Positions 6,778 to 7,214 of a stretch of 7,214 nt of DNA are shown piece by piece (the first letter of the stretch is position 1; the number at the start of each line of letters is the position of its first letter). Source of the DNA: an uncultured Blautia sp. (lineage in GTDB: Bacteria; Bacillota; Clostridia; Lachnospirales; Lachnospiraceae); assembly GCA_945872375.1 (NCBI GenBank), contig CAMBYR010000106.1:1-7214 (forward strand), read 5' to 3'. Position numbers and translations under genes: made by a program. The notes below the pieces were generated by a model. The model was not told where the DNA came from. It made no database searches and saw only the letters and a list, made by a program, of their open reading frames with translations.

Positions 6778-7214
6778 TTACCTTCCGGCAAGGATATCGG
6801 CAATCAGAACACGTTCATCCATCGGGTATTTCTTTCCTTTAATTTCCTGATAGTCCTCGTGTCCCTTGCCGGCCAGAATAATAATGTCTCCCGGCTCGCC
6901 ATGATGAATGGCATAGGCAATGGCTTCCTTTCTGTCCGGAATTTCCACATATTTTCCATCTGTTTTTGCCATTCCCACCTTGATGTCATCGATGATCGCC
7001 TGCGGTTCTTCGTTTCTGGGATTATCCGAGGTGATGATCGTCAGATCCGCAAGCCGTCCGGAAACCTCACCCATCTCATATCTGCGGAGTTTGGAACGAT
7101 TGCCGCCGCATCCGAACAGACATACAAGACGATGCGGATGGTATTCCTTCAGTGTTGTCAGAAGGCTTTCCAGCGCCATGGCATTATGGGCATAGTCGAT
7201 CATCAGTGTAAAGT
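6778..7214 (-). CDS. murE: MurE C-terminal part: UDP-MurNAc-tripeptide synthetase (N-terminus outside window)
   Basis: Cytoplasmic ATP-dependent Mur ligase that adds the third amino acid to UDP-MurNAc-L-Ala-D-Glu in peptidoglycan synthesis. Only the last 144 codons are visible; the frame is open through the window edge (FTLMIDYAHN), so the ATG at 7203 is internal. Features: DYAHNAMALE, the Mur-ligase motif at the start of the C-terminal domain; FGCGGNR; TSDNPRNEEP; and AGKGHEDYQEI. DNPR (7015-7026) is the signature that, in characterised MurE proteins, binds meso-diaminopimelate, in contrast to variants of this motif in L-Lys-adding enzymes. I therefore infer a meso-DAP cell wall and EC 6.3.2.13. 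The protein ends ADILAGR and TAA. priA follows after 52 nt with no terminator, so it may read through from murE, although this is the loosest junction in the window. Confidence 0.94.
   Translation of the reverse strand, partial: FTLMIDYAHNAMALESLLTTLKEYHPHRLVCLFGCGGNRSKLRRYEMGEVSGRLADLTIITSDNPRNEEPQAIIDDIKVGMAKTDGKYVEIPDRKEAIAYAIHHGEPGDIIILAGKGHEDYQEIKGKKYPMDERVLIADILAGR

Noticed and set aside
6726..6803. 26-residue N-terminal extension of PriA
   Set aside because: It overlaps the murE 3' end and the intergenic hairpin; the family-typical N-terminus begins at the ATG at 6725.
1..7214. Mobile element, CRISPR, defence or other novel system
   Set aside because: Every stretch is accounted for by housekeeping genes with intact motifs and short gaps; no repeats, integrase, transposase or atypical composition were seen.

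Overview
This window is a compact, ordinary housekeeping operon from a low-to-mid GC, Gram-positive Firmicute. The protein sequences and gene order look most like a clostridial (Lachnospiraceae-type) gut anaerobe. That placement is inferred from protein similarity and synteny as I remember them, not from a search. Every gene lies on the minus strand, so transcription runs from the high-coordinate end to the low end.

In transcription order the window holds: the C-terminal part of murE (6778-7214, cut by the window edge); priA (4506-6725); def (4007-4486); fmt (3057-4001); a YugP-type membrane zinc metallopeptidase (2343-3050); rsmB (995-2353); and rlmN (1-988, missing its last residues). No stretch over 300 bases lacks a gene. 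The largest gap is 52 nt, between murE and priA, and it holds a hairpin just ahead of the priA ribosome-binding site. The other gaps are 19, 5, 6, -11 (an overlap) and 6 nt. I see no terminator, tRNA, rRNA, repeat array, CRISPR array or mobile element.

The genes join cell-wall synthesis (MurE), replication restart (PriA), initiator-Met formylation and deformylation (Fmt, Def) and rRNA methylation (RsmB, RlmN). The priA-def-fmt-rsmB-rlmN order is the common Firmicute layout, usually followed by a PP2C phosphatase and a Ser/Thr kinase, which would lie just beyond position 1. The uncharacterised metallopeptidase between fmt and rsmB is the least understood member.

Several starts were corrected from the sequence. 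rsmB and fmt most likely begin at GTG codons, each 8 nt after a strong Shine-Dalgarno. def and priA begin well inside longer open frames. At four successive junctions the Shine-Dalgarno of the next gene is written in the last sense codons of the previous one, which suggests translational coupling. A candidate sigma-A promoter lies in an AT-rich patch at the end of rlmN. I found no evidence of a novel system; the findings are fine-scale regulatory points and one poorly characterised protease.
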